Of a stretch of DNA of 38,222 nt, positions 6,918-15,595 are shown in pieces. The DNA is taken from positions 1 to 38,222 of the forward strand of contig CADBNT010000023.1 of the NCBI GenBank assembly GCA_902796125.1, given 5' to 3'. Within the stretch, counting starts at the first letter, position 1; every line of letters begins with the position of its first letter. Source of the stretch: an uncultured Erysipelotrichaceae bacterium (lineage in GTDB: Bacteria; Bacillota_I; Bacilli_A; RFN20; CAG-826). Position numbers and translations under genes: made by a program. The notes beneath the pieces were generated by a model that saw nothing but the letters and a program-made list of their open reading frames with translations, had not been told where the DNA came from and ran no database searches.

Positions 6918-8609
6918 ATGAAAAGAAAAACAACAATCGTGTTTTTCCTAACAACTACTTTGTTAGTGGTTTCATGTGCAAATAACGATACTCCAACATC
7001 ATCTTCCACTTCTCAAGATGTTCCTATTTCATTAGAAATTAAAGCATCTCATAATTCTGGATTTTATGATGATGAATTTAATTTATCGTTAGAAGGGAAC
7101 GCTCCAGAAATCTATTACACTACTGATGGAAGTGAACCTACCAAAGAATCTACTCGTTATTATGGACCTATTCACATCTACGATCGTAGTAGAGAAGAGA
7201 ATCTTCTTGCTAACAGAAACGATTTGTCTCCTCTAGAGAATTACTACAAACCAAACTTTAAAATTGATAAGGCTTTTGTACTTTCTTACACAGCGTTTAA
7301 CGGAGAAGAACAAGGACCTATTTATCACCAAACTTATTTTATAAATAAATCAAATAACTCACTAAAGACAGTTTCTTTAACACTAAACAACAATGATTTA
7401 TTTAACGAAGAAACTGGCATTTATTGTTTAGGCAATATTTATAAAAACGCTTCAGAAATAGAAAAGGAAAATCCTTATACCGCTCCTGCTAACTATAGTC
7501 AAAAAGGAAAAGAATGGGAGCGAAAAGCAAATATCTCCATTTTTAATAGCGATAAAGAACAAATTATTGGTCAAGACATTGGAATTAGAATCCAAGGCGG
7601 ATGGACAAGAGCTTATAACCAAAAGAGTATCTCTTTATACGCCAGAAAAGAATATGACAAGACAGGAACATTTGATATTCCACTTGTGAATAATATAAAA
7701 CACGACAGATATATCTTAAGAAGTGGTGGTTATCGCGATTGGGCTATTACAAAAATGAGAGATATGCTTAGTCAAAGTCTATCTAGCGGTCTTGGATTTG
7801 AAACGATGAGCGGAGAACCAGTAGAAGCATATTTAAACGGTGAGTATTGGGGTGTCTATGAACTTGTCGAAAAATATAGCGATTCATATATCCAAGATAT
7901 CTATGGAATTCCTAAAAAGAACGTCGAGATTATCAAAACAGGAGAAGTGGATGAAGGAGATGAATCAACTTTAGAAAGATACGAAGAGATGGTTAATTTC
8001 TTTAAAGATACAGATTTATCTATTGAAAGTAATTATGATATTGCAGAGCAATATATTGATATAGATGCATTTATCAATTACGTTGTTTGTGAAACTTATA
8101 TTGGCAATGTAGATTGGCCAAAGAACAATATCCGTTTTTGGAGAAGTAAAACTGCTGGTGAAAATAGATATGAAGATTGTAAGTGGAGACCGATGATGTA
8201 TGACACGGATGACTCTTCTGCAGTTCCACCTATCGAACATAAAAGCGGTGTTAGTGTTGATCCGTTTTTAGAAAGTGCTCATTGGGCCGGTGGTCCACTC
8301 TCAGATAAATGTGACTTAGGAAATATAATGTTGTCCTTATTAAATAACAATGAATTCAAACAAAGATTTTATGAACGAGCGGAAGATATCGTTGAGAACG
8401 TTTTTAATTACTCTAATGTTCATTCAAAAATCGAAGCATTAAAAGCGAAAATCCAAAACGTGATTGTTAAACAATATCGTCGTTTCGTAAGTGAAGAGTT
8501 AGATTTGAATTATTTTAATGAGCAAGTTAATGTAATTGATAGTTTCTTTTCTAATAGAAAAAGCTATTATAATACATATCTCCATAATCATCTTGGGGAG
8601 GTAGTCTAA
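6918..8609 (+). CDS. Lipoprotein with CotH-type kinase domain and chitobiase-like N-terminal domain
   Basis: 563 residues from the ATG at 6918, chosen because it gives a clean lipoprotein signal (lipobox VVSC, Cys20) and because an upstream in-frame ATG at 6876 lies inside the ssrA terminator. Residues about 45-115 resemble the CHB_HEX_C beta-sandwich (IYYTTDGSEPT). The rest is a CotH domain: LRSGGYRDW, then EAYLNGEYWGVYELVEKY, DWPKNNIRFW (Asp399) and MYDTDDS (Asp429/431), matching the catalytic and metal-binding Asp motifs of the atypical kinases first seen in Bacillus spore-coat CotH. Such kinases are also common in non-sporulating bacteria, with unknown targets. No Shine-Dalgarno; TAATAA lies 7 nt before the ATG. 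It overlaps the esterase gene by one base (TAATG). Confidence 0.85.
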   Translation: MKRKTTIVFFLTTTLLVVSCANNDTPTSSSTSQDVPISLEIKASHNSGFYDDEFNLSLEGNAPEIYYTTDGSEPTKESTRYYGPIHIYDRSREENLLANRNDLSPLENYYKPNFKIDKAFVLSYTAFNGEEQGPIYHQTYFINKSNNSLKTVSLTLNNNDLFNEETGIYCLGNIYKNASEIEKENPYTAPANYSQKGKEWERKANISIFNSDKEQIIGQDIGIRIQGGWTRAYNQKSISLYARKEYDKTGTFDIPLVNNIKHDRYILRSGGYRDWAITKMRDMLSQSLSSGLGFETMSGEPVEAYLNGEYWGVYELVEKYSDSYIQDIYGIPKKNVEIIKTGEVDEGDESTLERYEEMVNFFKDTDLSIESNYDIAEQYIDIDAFINYVVCETYIGNVDWPKNNIRFWRSKTAGENRYEDCKWRPMMYDTDDSSAVPPIEHKSGVSVDPFLESAHWAGGPLSDKCDLGNIMLSLLNNNEFKQRFYERAEDIVENVFNYSNVHSKIEALKAKIQNVIVKQYRRFVSEELDLNYFNEQVNVIDSFFSNRKSYYNTYLHNHLGEVV

Positions 8610-10438
8610 TGTTTAAAAAGCATCTTGCATTCTTCATAGCATTTCCGATTAGCTGTTTACTTTTACTAGCTTTAATTATTTTCTATTTTGATTTAGCAAA
8701 CGGACCTATTCTTTGCTTTATTTTTGCTTTGATGAATTTAGTAGCTTTGGTAGTTGTCTCCATCATATTTATAAATAAAAGAATGTGGATGAGACTTACT
8801 CCATGGGCAGGTTTTGTATTTACTCTTGTCCTACTTATTTCACTTGCAAAGCCAACTGTAGAAATTAAATCTGCAGCCTATTATTCAAATCCTGTCGAGA
8901 TTTCTAATCCGCTTACTTTAAATAATGGAAAAGTGAAAGGCATCTATAATAAGGATCAAGATGTTGAGATATACGCTGGCATTCCTTTTGCAGAAGCTCC
9001 GGTTGGTGATCTCCGTTGGAAAGAACCTGTTCCAGTTCATGATTGGGAAGGTGTTAAAGATTGCACGAAGTTTGCAGCTCGCGCAATGCAAGTTGATACA
9101 AGTTCAGTCATGAATAGTCTTGTCGACATTTATGCCGAAAAAGGATGGCATCCAGATTACACAATGCATCCTTTACAAAATATGTCTGAGGATTGTCTAT
9201 ATCTAAACATCTGGAGACCAAAAAATGTTAGTAATGCTCCAATTCTTGTTTTCATTCATGGTGGATCACTTACAACAGGCTCAGGAGCATATGAAAATTA
9301 CAATGGTGAAGCCCTTGCTAAAAAGGGAATTATCATGATTACAATTCAATATCGATTAGGTGTTTTTGGATACTTTGCTCATCCATCATTAATTGAGGAG
9401 TCAGTTAACAAAACAACAGGTAATTACGGGCTTTTAGACCAAATTAAAGCGGTAAAATGGGTTTATGAAAATGCTGAAAAATTTGGTGGAGACAAAGCTA
9501 AAATTACTATTGCTGGTGAATCCGCTGGTTCATCATCTGTATCAGCATTATGCACGACTCCATTATTAAGAGGTACAGACATCATTAATAACGCGATTGG
9601 CGAGTCATCTTCTATTGTTGGAAGATATCCTCCACACACTTTTAGAAAGCTTGAAAGTGCTTATGAAGCAGGAGAAAAGATTCTCAAAGAATTTAAATGT
9701 AAATCAATTGATGAGTTAAGAAAAATTCCTGCTGATAAATTAGTGAAAACATCAGTGGCAAATCCTTCGATGACACTTGATGGATATGCATTAGATCAAA
9801 TGCCTAATGAGATTTATAAATTAGGTTTAAATAATGAAAAAGCATTGCTTAATGGTTATAACGTCAAAGAGGCTGATGCTTTTGTAATTCCAAATTTCTT
9901 ACTTAGTCCAACTAATAAAGATAATATTAAGCCTCGCTTAGCCGAATATATGGATGAAGAAACCGCAACGAAGATTGTTGATATCTATAAAGATAAGATT
10001 GAGAAAGATGCGACTGCAGCGCTTAACGAAATCATGTCCGCGTATTGGTTTATGTATCCACATTATGAATGGTCTAATTTAGCAGCCAATAATGGAGAAC
10101 CTGTTTATAGATATGAATTTACAAAAGAAAACGGTTATAACGGAACTTACCACTCTGGTGAAATGATTTATTGTTATAACAACATTGAAAAGAGCGGTCA
10201 TTCCTTTGCTTATAACGAAAGTGATTATAAACTCGCGGATATCATGTCTAATTATTGGGTTAACTTCGTTAAAACAGGCGATCCAAACGGAGGAGATCTT
10301 GAGCCATGGTATGAATACGTTCCTGGTAACGAAAGAGTAATGGAACTTGGTGAAAACCTTGGAATGAAAGATGAATCTTATCAAGAGATGTATCAAATAT
10401 TGAAGGATTTCGTTCCTAAAGAATATAAAGAAAATTAA
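8609..10438 (+). CDS. Membrane-anchored type-B carboxylesterase
   Basis: 609 residues. Three hydrophobic helices fill about residues 5-90 and anchor an extracytoplasmic alpha/beta hydrolase of the carboxylesterase type-B family. Family landmarks are EIYAGIPFAEAPVGDLRWKEP, SEDCLYLNIWRP, the oxyanion loop FIHGGSLTTGS, the nucleophile elbow GESAGS (Ser305) and the His segment YHSGEMIYCY. Members hydrolyse carboxylic esters; the substrate cannot be read from sequence. An SD-like GGGGAGG lies at 8595-8601, and the TAATG overlap couples it to the CotH-like kinase gene, so the two surface enzymes are made together. A membrane-helix N-terminus is unusual for this family. Confidence 0.9.
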   Translation: MFKKHLAFFIAFPISCLLLLALIIFYFDLANGPILCFIFALMNLVALVVVSIIFINKRMWMRLTPWAGFVFTLVLLISLAKPTVEIKSAAYYSNPVEISNPLTLNNGKVKGIYNKDQDVEIYAGIPFAEAPVGDLRWKEPVPVHDWEGVKDCTKFAARAMQVDTSSVMNSLVDIYAEKGWHPDYTMHPLQNMSEDCLYLNIWRPKNVSNAPILVFIHGGSLTTGSGAYENYNGEALAKKGIIMITIQYRLGVFGYFAHPSLIEESVNKTTGNYGLLDQIKAVKWVYENAEKFGGDKAKITIAGESAGSSSVSALCTTPLLRGTDIINNAIGESSSIVGRYPPHTFRKLESAYEAGEKILKEFKCKSIDELRKIPADKLVKTSVANPSMTLDGYALDQMPNEIYKLGLNNEKALLNGYNVKEADAFVIPNFLLSPTNKDNIKPRLAEYMDEETATKIVDIYKDKIEKDATAALNEIMSAYWFMYPHYEWSNLAANNGEPVYRYEFTKENGYNGTYHSGEMIYCYNNIEKSGHSFAYNESDYKLADIMSNYWVNFVKTGDPNGGDLEPWYEYVPGNERVMELGENLGMKDESYQEMYQILKDFVPKEYKEN

Positions 10439-10472
10439 AAAAAGAGCCTAGCTAATCAATGCTAGGCTTTTT
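10437..10472. terminator. Bidirectional terminator, overlapping the 3' end of the minus-strand gene
   Basis: 8-bp stem AGCCTAGC (10445-10452) / GCTAGGCT (10461-10468) with 8-nt loop. T-run on the plus strand at 10468-10472; on the minus strand the hairpin is followed by C and seven T. The hairpin also encodes the last residues and stop of the ECF S-component gene. Confidence 0.88.
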
Positions 10473-11012
10473 AGTCGCTTCAATGCGATATATGTAATAT
10501 GTTGTTGGAGCAAGTAGAACTATAACGACAAATTCAATTATGAAGTTGATACCGATTAGTCCAACTATAATTCCACCTAAGTTCACAATACCAAGAGATT
10601 CACTTAGTAGTGGCATAAAGAAAACTAAACAACCGACGATAAATAATCCGGTATTTAAAATAGGCACAACAATAGATGCGACTAATGTTGAAATCTTTTC
10701 GTTTTTGATAAGTTTTGAAATAAAACCTGCTGTTAAACCAGCAATGCCTGTTTTAAGTAAACAAAGAAGAACTGTCGCCCAGGCGTTATAACTTAAAAAG
10801 AAAGCAGTACTTGGAGCGGATAAGATTAACGCTCCATCAACTAAACCAAGGAACAATCCACCTAATGGTCCAAACATAATTGCACCAATAACAATTGGAA
10901 TAATTGCTAAGTTGATGCTTACTGCACCAGGAGTGATGTAGTTAGATATTATTTGTAGGACTACCACAAGGGCTGTCATAAGACCTAAACCGGTGATTGT
11001 TTTAACTTTCAT
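10452..11012 (-). CDS. ECF transporter S component (substrate unassigned)
   Basis: 186 residues, about six hydrophobic helices, with the family pattern of ECF S components: an N-terminal basic start, then INLAIIPIVIGAIMFGPLGGLFLGLVDG and later LLKTGIAGLTAGFISK. These proteins capture a vitamin or other micronutrient at the membrane and share the EcfA/A'/T energising module, which is not in this window. No riboswitch lies upstream, so the substrate (for example a vitamin such as pantothenate or folate) cannot be assigned. TATAAT ends 8 nt before the ATG and there is no Shine-Dalgarno, predicting a leaderless mRNA. It is divergent from rlmH with only 68 bases between the two starts. Confidence 0.85.
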   Translation of the reverse strand: MKVKTITGLGLMTALVVVLQIISNYITPGAVSINLAIIPIVIGAIMFGPLGGLFLGLVDGALILSAPSTAFFLSYNAWATVLLCLLKTGIAGLTAGFISKLIKNEKISTLVASIVVPILNTGLFIVGCLVFFMPLLSESLGIVNLGGIIVGLIGINFIIEFVVIVLLAPTTYYIYRIEATKKPSID

Positions 11013-11080
11013 AGGGCGAAATTATATATCAAAAATTTTAATTTTTACATTAAAAGCGTTTTCAGTTATATAATGTTGAT
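11013..11080. promoter_or_regulatory. Divergent leaderless promoter pair (ECF S component / rlmH)
   Basis: Minus strand: TATAAT at 11026-11021, 8 nt from the ATG at 11012. Plus strand: TATAAT at 11069-11074, 6 nt from the ATG at 11081. The hexamer 11044-11049 reads TTTACA on the plus strand and TGTAAA on the minus strand and may be the -35 of both (17-bp spacer to the minus -10; 19 bp, or 17 bp to an overlapping TATATA, on the plus). Neither gene has a Shine-Dalgarno site. Confidence 0.6.
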
Positions 11081-11560
11081 ATGAATATTCGAATTATTGC
11101 CATAGGCAAAATAAAAGAAGACTATCTTAAAAATGGTATAAATGAGTACCTAAAGAGACTCCAAAAATATGCGAAAGTTGAGATAGTTGAACTTGTTGAT
11201 TCATCTCTTCCTGATAATCCAAATCAAAGTGATATTGAGAAAGCTAAGAATCAAGAAGGCGATAGAGTTTTAAAAATTCTCAAGCCTAACGATTTTGTTA
11301 TTAACCTTGATATGAATAAAAAAGAAATGGAAAGTCCAGATTTCGCGAATTACTTATCAAAGAAATTCGTGGAAGGCGGCTCACGACTTACATTTGTAAT
11401 AGGCGGATCATACGGTCTATCAGATAAGTTAAAAGAAAGAGCTAATGATGCAATTTCTCTTTCAAAAATGACATTCCTTCATCAAATGACAAGGCTTATC
11501 CTTTTAGAACAGATTTATCGCGCCTATAAAATAATGAATAACGAAATCTATCATAAGTGA
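11081..11560 (+). CDS. rlmH: 23S rRNA (pseudouridine1915-N3)-methyltransferase RlmH
   Basis: 159 residues, normal length. SPOUT-fold hallmarks are clear: MNIRIIAIGKIKEDYLKNGINEY at the start, the knot region FVIGGSYGL, and the C-terminal LLEQIYRAYKIMNNEIYHK. RlmH methylates pseudouridine 1915 in helix 69 of 23S rRNA on assembled ribosomes using S-adenosylmethionine. In Bacillus rlmH lies close to walJ; here about 7.5 kb of other genes separate them. The mRNA is predicted leaderless (TATAAT 6 nt upstream). The stop codon is TGA. Confidence 0.96.
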   Translation: MNIRIIAIGKIKEDYLKNGINEYLKRLQKYAKVEIVELVDSSLPDNPNQSDIEKAKNQEGDRVLKILKPNDFVINLDMNKKEMESPDFANYLSKKFVEGGSRLTFVIGGSYGLSDKLKERANDAISLSKMTFLHQMTRLILLEQIYRAYKIMNNEIYHK

Positions 11561-11561
11561 G

Positions 11562-11573
11562 TATAATTTAGTC
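11562..11573 (+). promoter_or_regulatory. Leaderless -10 for the 11574 gene
   Basis: TATAAT at 11562-11567 lies just past the rlmH stop, 6 nt before the next ATG. No Shine-Dalgarno is present and the -35 region (inside rlmH) is weak. Confidence 0.45.
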
Positions 11574-13058
11574 ATGGCAAAAAAGTTTGCAATCAAAGAT
11601 TACGAGTCTATTGGTGTATTTCTTATTATGGAATTAGTTGCCCTAGTTTCGTTTTGCTTAGGTGGCACAGTTATCGTCTTTCATTACGTTGGCTTTGTCG
11701 TTTCTCTTTTAGCCTTCTTTTTTGCTTATCAAAGTTATGATAAAAAAGAGCTAAAATCGCTCATTTTGATTGGGGCTCCAATTATTGTTTTAGCAATATG
11801 TTTAGCATTCGGAAATTTGTATGGTGGATTTAGCAATTTCCTTGCAAATTTCGGAGTTTTCCTTGCAATTCCTTCATTTTTCTTAGTTGGAATGTCTGCA
11901 AGAAGAACTAAAAATTTGAGTATTGAAAATGTATTATTATGCCTTGGATTTGGTGCGGCTTTATTAGTGCTTATTTCACTTGTAATTACTTACGCTCAAT
12001 ACGGCATGTTTTATACCTTAATTTATAAAAATACACCTGCGTATTATTACGAAGGAAATCTCTACAATGTCACCAAGGAAATGAGCTGGCTAAATGGCTT
12101 CAAAGTTAATGAGGTCTCGCTTAAATATGCTGGCTTATTTGGCGTACTTCTTTGTTCAGCACTTCCAGCTTTAATGTTTATTGACCCAAAAGCGAATACC
12201 AAAAAGTTTGTTATGGTTGCATCTATCGGTGTTGTTGGGCTTCTTTCTATTGTTACAATCGTTAATTTAACAGCATTGATCTTCTTGATTCCGGTTTTAG
12301 TTATCGCTCTTGTTTATAGATTCCTTAGAGATAATAAGAAGTTCTGGAAAGTTGCTACTTGGATATTTGAAGTTATTTTTGGTTTTGCGATTGCTGCATT
12401 AATCTTTGCTTTCTTAAATGCTCTTGTTCCAGGAGTTCATAACTTCACATCAGGCAATGCCGTTTTAAATCGTTTGTTTAATACGAATAGAATCATGGCT
12501 CCATTTAACAATGTTGTTGGAGCTATGTTTAAATCGTTTAACTTATTTGGTTTCCCTGTTCATAGCGCAGCGGATATTGAAGGAAAAAATTCAGACATCA
12601 TCTTCGCTGATAGTGGGATCTTTGAACTTGAAATTATTAAAGAAGGCGGATTCTTTGCATTACTTGCCTTCCTTATGATTCTTGTCGTGATGTTTATTTC
12701 AATCTCGAAATATTATTTGGAAAGAAGCAAAGACTCTCACGCTGTTAAAGTCTCATTATTATGCTTTGTTGTCTCCTTCTTTTTATATTCAAGCTTTGCA
12801 TGGGAGAACGCGCCATTTACACATAGCGACATTTTCCTTACTGTTGGAAGAAGTTTCCCATTCCTAATTCTTTTATTTGTATTAGGCCTTATGTATTTCC
12901 CACTTATGAAGGAAGAGCCAATCTTTAATACCTTTGAAAGAAAATCAAATTCAAATGCAGATAAAAAAGAAGTTGAATATCTTGATAAAGACTATGTCTT
13001 TACTGACGCTAATAAAGAAGAAGTCGTTGATGATGGAAAGGATAATATTGTTGTATGA
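11574..13058 (+). CDS. Polytopic membrane protein, possibly O-antigen ligase/polymerase-like
   Basis: 494 residues with about ten to twelve hydrophobic helices and one larger external loop (about residues 290-360) containing PFNNVVGAMF, FADSGIFELEIIKEGGFFALLAF. The order of a long loop, then E-hydrophobic-KEGG, then a hydrophobic pair resembles the Wzy_C/O-antigen ligase family, whose members join or polymerise lipid-linked glycans. I cannot confirm this. The C-terminal tail is cytoplasmic and acidic. Nearby TupA-like and flippase genes would fit a role in surface polysaccharide. Its TGA stop overlaps the start of the next gene (ATGA), so they are coupled. Confidence 0.75.
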   Translation: MAKKFAIKDYESIGVFLIMELVALVSFCLGGTVIVFHYVGFVVSLLAFFFAYQSYDKKELKSLILIGAPIIVLAICLAFGNLYGGFSNFLANFGVFLAIPSFFLVGMSARRTKNLSIENVLLCLGFGAALLVLISLVITYAQYGMFYTLIYKNTPAYYYEGNLYNVTKEMSWLNGFKVNEVSLKYAGLFGVLLCSALPALMFIDPKANTKKFVMVASIGVVGLLSIVTIVNLTALIFLIPVLVIALVYRFLRDNKKFWKVATWIFEVIFGFAIAALIFAFLNALVPGVHNFTSGNAVLNRLFNTNRIMAPFNNVVGAMFKSFNLFGFPVHSAADIEGKNSDIIFADSGIFELEIIKEGGFFALLAFLMILVVMFISISKYYLERSKDSHAVKVSLLCFVVSFFLYSSFAWENAPFTHSDIFLTVGRSFPFLILLFVLGLMYFPLMKEEPIFNTFERKSNSNADKKEVEYLDKDYVFTDANKEEVVDDGKDNIVV

Positions 13059-13798
13059 AAAAGTCTCTAGTATTACTTCCATTATTTGCTTTAGCACTTT
13101 GCTCATGCGTAAAGACTGCTGAACTTTATCCTGATGACGCATATTGCCACACTGAGTTTGATCTTAACTATTACACTGAGTGGAATAATGTTGATACTTT
13201 AAAGATAAATACAACGAAAACCGTAAGTGCAATCGTTGCACCACCTCAAGAAGGCTTGTCGCCGAGCGCAGTGGAATTTGGTAATAAAAACAAACTAACT
13301 TCAATCGATACTTCATTTGCGTATGGATATTTATCCAAACTTTATGATGGAAGAATCTCTTGCGGTGGTTTATATCAAAAATCACGTGTCCAATTAGATA
13401 AAACAGGATATGCGACATTCTTCCCAAAACAACTTAAGAGTGCGTCAACTTTCTATATGGCTCTTAGAGGTGGAACAACTTGTGAAAAACCACTTAGAGC
13501 AAATTTGATTGTTGATTACGAGGTAACATTCTATATCCATATCACTAATAGTGATGCATACGATAAAGTTGTTTATAAACTCAATGATGTTCAAACAATT
13601 ACTGATTTCGGTGGAGATACAAGACTTTATAGCTTCTCTTTAACTGAAAGCATCAAAGATGCTGTTGCAATGTCTATAACTTATAACTTAAAAGATACAT
13701 CTCATCCAGAAATCGCTGATGATTATAAAGATGAAGAAAAAGAGCATTTTGCGATAATGCTCTATGAAATTCTTCTTCCAAATTCAACTTGGTTTTAA
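13055..13798 (+). CDS. Lipoprotein of unknown function
   Basis: 247 residues with a lipoprotein signal (MKKSLVLLPLFALALCSC, lipid-accepting Cys18). The mature part is a soluble, mostly beta protein without a family I recognise. It overlaps the upstream membrane-protein gene by four bases (ATGA), so the pair probably works together at the cell surface. Its stop codon interlocks with that of the convergent TupA-like gene (shared TTAA at 13795-13798), leaving no space for a terminator between them. Confidence 0.8.
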   Translation: MKKSLVLLPLFALALCSCVKTAELYPDDAYCHTEFDLNYYTEWNNVDTLKINTTKTVSAIVAPPQEGLSPSAVEFGNKNKLTSIDTSFAYGYLSKLYDGRISCGGLYQKSRVQLDKTGYATFFPKQLKSASTFYMALRGGTTCEKPLRANLIVDYEVTFYIHITNSDAYDKVVYKLNDVQTITDFGGDTRLYSFSLTESIKDAVAMSITYNLKDTSHPEIADDYKDEEKEHFAIMLYEILLPNSTWF

Positions 13799-14706
13799 TT
13801 TTTAAGATACTTAGATATATCTAACCATTCACCCATTTCAAAGTCGCACTTATCATTATCGAGGATGAGTGTTCCTTTTGCTGGAGTAAAGGTTAATTCG
13901 GAAAAATAAATTTTTCCATCAATGTTATATAAGTCTACCCTCACAAATGGGAAATCTTTCGCTAAATCTTCAGCAATTTTGACCATTTCATCCCAGTTTT
14001 TTGGAATAGGAAGTTTTTCTTCTCTTTTCTTCCAACCGTTAAACTGTGAACCATCGAATTCTTTCCAATCGATGTAGTAATTGTTGTAACGGATATCTTT
14101 TCCTCTACCGGTTACAACATACATTGATTTTGCTACACCATTGAAGACATGAATTTTATATTCAGTTGGTAAAGAATCAATTTCACCGAGATATTTTTCA
14201 ATAATGATTCTTGGCTTGATAGGGGAGTAGTGTTTTTCGACTGTTTTATTTCCATAGTTGGTCTTTAACCATTTATTGAATTTCTTTTTTGAAGATTCTT
14301 TATCAAATTTAGATTTATCGCGAACTATTTCATTAAAAGCACATGCGTGAGTGCACTTCATAACAAATTGAGCAGGAAGTTTATCAAAATCGATATCTTC
14401 AAATTTGTCATATATACCATAGATTGGAATAAGGATCTTTTCGTATCCTTTTTCTTTTAGAAACTCTCTTGCTCCATCTCTAGATGCAGCCTTAATTACA
14501 AGAGGTTCTTTTGGATAAACAAAAAGTCTCAAATATTGGAGTTTTTCTGTGTATCTAGTTGGATTTTTTAAATTAAGTTTATGGTGAGTTATATATTTAT
14601 ATTGATGTTTTACATATGAAACAGGCGAAAGAACCTTAATGACATTTCTAAAAGGAAGGGCAAAAGCTCTTTTAACTTTGTTTTCTTTAAGATTTGGGTT
14701 TGCCAT
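13795..14706 (-). CDS. TupA-like ATP-grasp protein
   Basis: 303 residues. The pattern NPTRYTEKLQYLRLF, ARDGAREFLKEKGYEKILIPIYGIYD, FVMKCTHACAFNEIV, NKTVEKHYSPIKPRIIIEKYLGE and FPFVRVDLYNIDGKIYFSELTFTPAKG matches the TupA-like ATP-grasp family, named for a teichuronopeptide biosynthesis gene of an alkaliphilic Bacillus. Members occur in capsule and surface-polymer loci and probably form amide links to glycans. ATP-binding Lys and the C-terminal metal-binding E-x-T are visible. Predicted leaderless: TTGAAT, 17-bp spacer, TACAAT, then 8 nt to ATG. The stop overlaps that of the convergent lipoprotein gene. Confidence 0.85.
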   Translation of the reverse strand: MANPNLKENKVKRAFALPFRNVIKVLSPVSYVKHQYKYITHHKLNLKNPTRYTEKLQYLRLFVYPKEPLVIKAASRDGAREFLKEKGYEKILIPIYGIYDKFEDIDFDKLPAQFVMKCTHACAFNEIVRDKSKFDKESSKKKFNKWLKTNYGNKTVEKHYSPIKPRIIIEKYLGEIDSLPTEYKIHVFNGVAKSMYVVTGRGKDIRYNNYYIDWKEFDGSQFNGWKKREEKLPIPKNWDEMVKIAEDLAKDFPFVRVDLYNIDGKIYFSELTFTPAKGTLILDNDKCDFEMGEWLDISKYLKN

Positions 14707-14743
14707 ACGGAATAATTGTAGAGCAGTAAACTATTTTATTCAA
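14707..14743 (-). promoter_or_regulatory. Leaderless promoter of the TupA-like gene
   Basis: Minus strand TTGAAT (14743-14738), 17-bp spacer, TACAAT (14720-14715), 8 nt to the ATG. This is the best-formed of the leaderless promoters here, with both hexamers close to consensus at ideal spacing. Confidence 0.65.
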
Positions 14744-14749
14744 ACGCGT

Positions 14750-14755
14750 TATAGT
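14750..14755 (+). promoter_or_regulatory. Probable -10 of the small membrane-protein operon
   Basis: TATAGT at 14750-14755, 16 nt before the ATG at 14772. The -35 region (TAAACT at 14727-14732) is weak. The leader would be about 9 nt with no Shine-Dalgarno. Confidence 0.35.
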
Positions 14756-14771
14756 TTATGATTGTTTAGCG

Positions 14772-15119
14772 ATGAAAAAAGCATTTTTAAAATGGTACAA
14801 CTATCTCTTTGCTTTACTTGGTGATGGCTTAGTCACTGGTGTAGCTCTTTTGATTTATTTTTTAATCAATGATGAAAGCAAATTTCCAAAGCAATATATT
14901 TCATATACATTTTTATTTTCAGGTGTAGTTTTAATTGGTGTTGGTTTTATTATTCAAGATCTTTATAGAGGTTTTATTCGTCATAAACTCAATCAATGGG
15001 ATGGACCATTAGATGAGGAATATATTAACAAAGCTTGGTCAATATTTTGCCCAATGCTAGTCGCAGGTGTTTTGTCCATCATTGCTGGTGGAGTTTTAGT
15101 CATCGTTTTTAAGGCATAA
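14772..15119 (+). CDS. Small membrane protein, DUF3899-like
   Basis: 115 residues with three hydrophobic helices (about 13-32, 45-63 and 90-112). The helix/loop order matches the downstream protein, including a central SGVVLIGVGFIIQDLYRGF that parallels AGVSLVGLGALIILARLGTF there, so the two are probably paralogues. Function is unknown. There is no Shine-Dalgarno. One base separates its stop from the next start. Confidence 0.7.
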   Translation: MKKAFLKWYNYLFALLGDGLVTGVALLIYFLINDESKFPKQYISYTFLFSGVVLIGVGFIIQDLYRGFIRHKLNQWDGPLDEEYINKAWSIFCPMLVAGVLSIIAGGVLVIVFKA

Positions 15120-15120
15120 T

Positions 15121-15537
15121 ATGGAAGAAAATAAGAAGAAAAGTATCGATTGGAAAATCTATATTATTGCTGGAATTATTGCTTTAGCAATAGGCACAGG
15201 AATATTTTGCTTATATTTCTTTTTGAATAATATGACGATTGTTGCAGCGTGTAATGCTTCAATTGTCGCAGGTGTTTCTCTAGTTGGATTAGGAGCGTTA
15301 ATTATCCTTGCGAGACTAGGAACTTTTGATACTTTTGTGTATGGCTTTATGCAACTTGGTTCATCGATGTTTGGTCGTCAGCCAAAAAAATACAACGACA
15401 TGGTTGAATATAAGCAAGCTAAATATGACGAAAGAAAAGAGAAATCGAAATATTATTTCGCGATTATGATTGTTGGGGCATTGTTTTTCATTGCTACCCT
15501 TGTTTTAGAGATTATCTATCATAGCCAATTAGGCTAA
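15121..15537 (+). CDS. DUF3899 family membrane protein
   Basis: 138 residues, three hydrophobic helices (about 12-34, 42-62 and 110-132). The segment LARLGTFDTFVYGF followed by a basic YNDMVEYKQAKYDERK stretch is characteristic of DUF3899 membrane proteins of Firmicutes, whose role is unknown. It is co-transcribed with the smaller paralogue upstream and followed by a weak hairpin. Confidence 0.75.
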   Translation: MEENKKKSIDWKIYIIAGIIALAIGTGIFCLYFFLNNMTIVAACNASIVAGVSLVGLGALIILARLGTFDTFVYGFMQLGSSMFGRQPKKYNDMVEYKQAKYDERKEKSKYYFAIMIVGALFFIATLVLEIIYHSQLG

Positions 15538-15566
15538 ATCACATATCTTTTTTGTTATGAAATATT

Positions 15567-15595
15567 CCAATTAAATAAATAATTGGTTTGCTTTT
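15567..15595 (+). terminator. Possible weak terminator
   Basis: 7-bp AT-rich stem CCAATTA / TAATTGG with 6-nt loop, then TTTGCTTTT. It is the only candidate between the DUF3899 pair and the protease promoter. Confidence 0.4.

Noticed and set aside
3482-13058. Mycoplasma-type code with TGA as tryptophan
   Set aside because: walJ, rlmH and the membrane gene at 11574 end properly in TGA, and tryptophans in conserved motifs are all TGG.
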